A stretch of 17,386 bases of DNA from Prevotellaceae bacterium (GTDB lineage: Bacteria > Bacteroidota > Bacteroidia > Bacteroidales > UBA932), in NCBI GenBank assembly GCA_031257455.1, contig JAIROQ010000162.1, forward strand, positions 1 to 17,386, read 5' to 3'. The position numbers and the translations under genes are program-made. The notes beneath the pieces are model-generated. The model did no database searches and was not told the origin of the DNA. It was given only the letters and a program-made list of their open reading frames with translations. Numbering within the stretch: position 1 is the stretch's first letter; every line of letters starts with the position of its first letter. Below, one piece after another: positions 15,289 through 17,386 of this stretch.

Positions 15289-15540
15289 GACTCGGGAGCG
15301 CACTCCGAAGACTTGGGAGCGCACTCCGAAGATTCGGGAGCGCACTCCGAAGACTCGGGAGCACGCTCCGAAGACTCGGGAGCGCACTCCGAAGACTTGG
15401 GAGCGCACTCCGAAGACTCGGTAGCGCACTCCGAAGACTCGGGAGCACGCTCCGAAGACTTGGGAGCATGCTCCGAAGACTCGGGAGCGCACTCCGAAAA
15501 CTCGGGAGCACGCTCCGAAGACTCGGGAGCACGCTCCGAG
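15289..15540. repeat. 21-bp tandem array C, exactly 12 units
   Basis: Twelve units with no indel start every 21 bases from 15289. The core is GACTCGGGAGCGCACTCC plus three bases (GAA), varying only by substitutions such as GAGCACGCTCC or GAGCATGCTCC. The unit is quasi-palindromic: GGAG...CTCC and CCGA-AGAC-TCGG can each pair, so two alternative hairpins overlap. Several frames on both strands stay open only because 21 is a multiple of 3, giving low-complexity R-E-R-T-P-K-T-like peptides; I do not call a protein. Confidence 0.93.
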
Positions 15541-15595
15541 AGCTAAAAGTTAAGAGCGAGCTACCGCCGAAAAAAATAAAAAAATCGCAAAAACT

Positions 15596-15626
15596 ATTGT
15601 AGATAAAAAATATTGTTTTATATTTG
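15596..15626 (+). promoter_or_regulatory. Promoter of the structured RNA / FISUMP leader
   Basis: ATTG (15596-15599, within TATTG), a 19-bp spacer and TATATTTG (15619-15626) give a Bacteroidota-type promoter facing right. A 14-bp perfect palindrome AGCATTATAATGCT (15628-15641) sits at the expected transcription start and could be an operator. Confidence 0.6.
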
Positions 15627-15632
15627 CAGCAT

Positions 15633-15833
15633 TATAATGCTCTTTTATATTATTGAAAAAAGATATATTGAAAAATATATCGGTTCTTGTCTAACTGAAA
15701 GACTTCGACAGTTTTTGTGTAAAAGGATTAGGATTAGAAACCACAATGAAAACGTGGACTTTTATTTATCTTTTACACGGGTAGTCGAAGACCTTTCAGT
15801 TGATAAGTTAGTTCACGTTTCGGCTTTTTAATA
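15633..15833 (+). ncRNA. Candidate structured RNA (about 200 nt), possibly 6S-like or a long leader
   Basis: The transcript from the promoter just upstream can fold into a three-way design. The closing stem is 15651-15660 with 15825-15833 (TATT-G-AAAAA against TTTTTAATA). A hairpin is GATATAT / ATATATC at 15662-15681. A long arm pairs 15686-15691 with 15802-15807, 15693-15701 with 15793-15801 (AACTGAAAG / CTTTCAGTT), 15703-15709 with 15784-15790 (CTTCGAC / GTCGAAG), 15716-15725 with 15770-15779 (TGTGTAAAAG / CTTTTACACG), and CCAC with GTGG at the tip. About 36 pairs in one arm is far beyond chance. A short open frame overlaps (15613-15831) but has no protein features. I see none of the conserved cores of RNase P RNA, tmRNA or SRP RNA. 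A rod with internal loops recalls 6S RNA, but identity is unproven. Confidence 0.45.
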
Positions 15834-15858
15834 TGTAACGAATAAATAAAAACCGAAA
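15818..15858 (+). other. Hairpin competing with the closing stem of the RNA
   Basis: TTTCGG-C-TTTTTA (15818-15830) can pair with TAAAAACCGAAA (15847-15858), a 12-bp stem with one bulged C. The T residues are the same ones that close the structured RNA, so the two folds exclude each other. No T tract follows. Confidence 0.5.
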
Positions 15859-15879
15859 AATTGGCAGCGAATAAAAAAT

Positions 15880-15939
15880 CGTAGCGAGGGGTTGTTTTAT
15901 AAAAAAAAGTTTGTGTTTGGAAACAACCCTGATACTACG
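15880..15939 (+). other. Long hairpin upstream of the FISUMP gene
   Basis: CGTAG (15880-15884) pairs with CTACG (15935-15939), and GGGTTGTTT (15889-15897) with AAACAACCC (15921-15929), across small internal loops and a 23-nt AT-rich loop. No T tract follows, so it is not an obvious terminator. It lies about 80 bp before the FISUMP start codon. Confidence 0.55.
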
Positions 15940-15974
15940 AAAAGTTAAGAGTTAAGAACTAAGAGTTAAGAATG
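15940..15974. repeat. 7-bp tandem array, 5 units (AAGAGTT)
   Basis: Five heptamers AAAAGTT, AAGAGTT, AAGAACT, AAGAGTT, AAGAATG, followed by AT-rich TTTAAA-type sequence up to the FISUMP start codon. Confidence 0.75.
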
Positions 15975-16020
15975 CTGACGTACTAAATCTTTAAATTTTT
16001 AAACTTTAAATTATACAATT

Positions 16021-17208
16021 ATGAGAACAACATTTTTCCTTTTCGCAATGCTTGCAAGCGTTATGGCAAGCGCACAAACAACGGTACAAATTATGCCTGT
16101 TAGCGCCACGTACACTACTACACCAACCATTCAATTCAAAGTGAGTTGGACAAATCAATCAACCGACAACCACCGTAACAAAGTATGGCTATTTGTAGAT
16201 TTCCAACCCGTCATTTCCCCTGCGCAAAAAGGGAATTGGCAACCGGCAACCATTACCGGAACAGTGCAAAAAACAGCGGGAACAGTAAGCGAACAAAGCG
16301 ACCGTGGCTTCTTTCTGGAAGGAGCAACTACTGATTTTTCTGCTACGGTTACCGTACAATTAAGTAATACCGGTACACCGTTCAACTGGTGTGCTTATGC
16401 GTCCGATTGCCCGCCAAATATAGGTGATTACGATAACGGAACTTATACATTAAGAGGTACGCCGCCGTTTACGTTAATAGCTGCCAACGGCACAACGCAA
16501 ACAGTACCGGACAAGACCATAGCCCAATCAGCATTGACCATTACACCGGTAACCATGACGGATGCGACCGGCTGTCCGGGTCATTTTTGCAAATACATTG
16601 GCCGCGATTTGTATGTAGATGCCACCCACAAATGCGATTTGCGCGCCAGCGGTGCAAAGAATTGGGAAGCGTATATAAAAGACACACGCGATAATGAATA
16701 TTACAGGATAATCTTAATGCCTGATACCAAATGGTGGTTGGCGCAAAATGTGAAATATGCCCAAACAGGTACACAACCCAACTGGTGCAATAAAGATGAG
16801 TGTGGCAGATACTACAGTCATGCCACCGTACGTTCCGCATGGGGCGGCACAAGTGGCAGCGGCTCGAATAAACAAGGAATATGCCCTCCGGGATGGGTTT
16901 TACCCATATGGGCTGACTATAGCAATTTGACTTCCTTAATGTCTGGGACTACCAGTGTATGGATGGCTATGATAACGCCTTTGGATAGTAGATGCCCTAT
17001 AAATGAACATTATGGTTGGAATAGTAAAAAAACACTGAATAATTGGGGTGGTACAGATAGCGCTGCGTGGGAATTTCTATTCTGTAACGATGCACCAAAT
17101 AGAGTAATTGCAACTAATGACATAGACGGCGCTACAGCATGGGATTGCGGCCGCTACTTTACTCCAGGAGGTGGTGACTGGGATATCGTTCGCTGCTACC
17201 GTCCATAA
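16021..17208 (+). CDS. Secreted FISUMP (Fib_succ_major) domain protein
   Basis: A 395-residue exported protein, the only clear right-facing protein gene. A signal peptide spans about 1-18 (FFLFAMLASVMASA, then Q). Residues about 20-170 form a beta-rich domain of unknown type with a VSWTNQS strand and a WCAYASDCPP segment. The FISUMP domain covers about 215-395: DTRDNEYYRIILMPDTKWWLAQNVKY, a GRYYS turn, then CPPGWVLPIWADYSNL, ending in DIVRCYRP. The domain has the C-type-lectin/sulfatase-modifying-factor-like end (VRC) seen in adhesins and in many variable proteins of diversity-generating retroelements. The final 80 bases are poor in adenine and rich in codons ending in C or T, as in such variable regions, but no template repeat or reverse transcriptase is in the window. 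No promoter was found directly upstream; the structured-RNA promoter could make it a long-leader gene. Function probably ligand or surface binding. Confidence 0.85.
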   Translation: MRTTFFLFAMLASVMASAQTTVQIMPVSATYTTTPTIQFKVSWTNQSTDNHRNKVWLFVDFQPVISPAQKGNWQPATITGTVQKTAGTVSEQSDRGFFLEGATTDFSATVTVQLSNTGTPFNWCAYASDCPPNIGDYDNGTYTLRGTPPFTLIAANGTTQTVPDKTIAQSALTITPVTMTDATGCPGHFCKYIGRDLYVDATHKCDLRASGAKNWEAYIKDTRDNEYYRIILMPDTKWWLAQNVKYAQTGTQPNWCNKDECGRYYSHATVRSAWGGTSGSGSNKQGICPPGWVLPIWADYSNLTSLMSGTTSVWMAMITPLDSRCPINEHYGWNSKKTLNNWGGTDSAAWEFLFCNDAPNRVIATNDIDGATAWDCGRYFTPGGGDWDIVRCYRP

Positions 17209-17238
17209 GTAATTACTACAAGCATCCGGGTTATTACC

Positions 17239-17261
17239 GAAGTAATTAAAAAGATTACTTC
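17239..17261 (+). other. 8-bp hairpin downstream of the FISUMP gene
   Basis: GAAGTAAT (17239-17246) and ATTACTTC (17254-17261) form a perfect 8-bp stem with a 7-nt loop TAAAAAG, 30 bp past the stop codon. An alternative pairing uses TAATTACT (17210-17217) with AGTAATTA (17241-17248). No T tract follows, so it is a weak terminator candidate. The rest of the window (17262-17386) shows no recognisable gene. Confidence 0.55.
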
Positions 17262-17386
17262 ATGCAACTGCATTCTTTCAATGTAGAAAGGGTGCGATAC
17301 GATACCTATGGTTGCAGGCGTGAACGTATCCTCGTATTATCTTCCGGGATATCCGACCGGTTGCCCTAACAGGAGTTTTCCGTTTT

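Noticed and set aside
15238..15546. Several long open frames on both strands through array C
   Set aside because: The 21-bp period keeps any frame open; peptides are low-complexity (RERTPKT, SLRSALP, GAHSEDS) and equally open on both strands.
15662..15807. Retron msr-msd type RNA
   Set aside because: A long hairpin plus a small hairpin is suggestive, but there is no reverse transcriptase or clear a1/a2 repeat in the window.
15613..15831. Short 72-codon + strand frame between promoter and FISUMP gene
   Set aside because: No signal or domain; the same bases form extensive paired arms, so RNA is the better explanation.
17262..17369. 35-residue frame after the FISUMP gene
   Set aside because: No family resemblance, overlaps the end of a hairpin arm, and too short to support without homologues.
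17140..17386. Template repeat of a diversity-generating retroelement inside the window
   Set aside because: The bases after the gene do not resemble the gene's last 100 bases, so any template must lie outside.

Overview
The window reads as chromosomal DNA of a Bacteroidota bacterium, most likely Bacteroidales. Five things support this: promoters of the TTTG-N19/20-TAnnTTTG type, a one-chain SecDF, a carboxypeptidase-regulatory-domain TonB receptor followed by a DUF4249 lipoprotein, a LytS/LytTR pair, and a FISUMP (Fib_succ_major) secreted protein. No species can be named from sequence alone. The intergenic DNA is full of short tandem repeats, which suggests a lineage with relaxed intergenic selection.

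Layout, left to right. (1) 1-825 holds no convincing gene: a 21-bp tandem array at the left edge, a 13-copy heptamer array, an orphan leftward promoter and a dispersed repeat. (2) 826-4107 (-) is an outer-membrane pair, a TonB-dependent receptor then a DUF4249 lipoprotein. The spacer between them and the receptor's last six codons are made of heptamer repeats. (3) 4184-4456 (-) is an HU protein with a textbook promoter and terminator. (4) 4802-7852 (-) is secDF. (5) 8102-12198 (-) is a compact four-gene operon: acyl carrier protein, LpxL-like acyltransferase, SAM methyltransferase, and a ketosynthase fused to a second, apparently inactive ketosynthase-like domain. It resembles a stripped-down aryl-polyene/flexirubin-type lipid pathway. 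(6) 12428-14211 (-) is a LytS-type histidine kinase and LytTR response regulator overlapping by ATGA. (7) 14228-14907 (-) is an AbrB/MazE-type antitoxin with a PIN toxin; the kinase promoter lies inside the toxin gene's end. (8) 14962-16020 is about 1 kb without a protein gene: a 28-bp perfect palindrome, a dispersed repeat, twelve exact-phase 21-bp units, and a strongly structured RNA candidate with its own promoter. (9) 16021-17208 (+) is a secreted FISUMP-domain protein whose C-terminus ends like the variable proteins of diversity-generating retroelements.

How the genes may work together. The receptor/DUF4249 pair probably acts in substrate uptake and SecDF in export of envelope proteins. 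The four-gene operon probably makes or caps an acyl product for the envelope, drawing its reductase, dehydratase and activating enzymes from elsewhere, since none are present here. The LytTR system lies directly upstream on the same strand but has its own promoter, so a regulatory link is only a guess.

The most unusual signals are the structured RNA at about 15633-15833 upstream of the FISUMP gene, the possible retroelement-diversified C-terminus of that gene, the fused ketosynthase in a minimal operon, and a genome-wide-looking habit of 7-bp and 21-bp (3x7) phased repeats.
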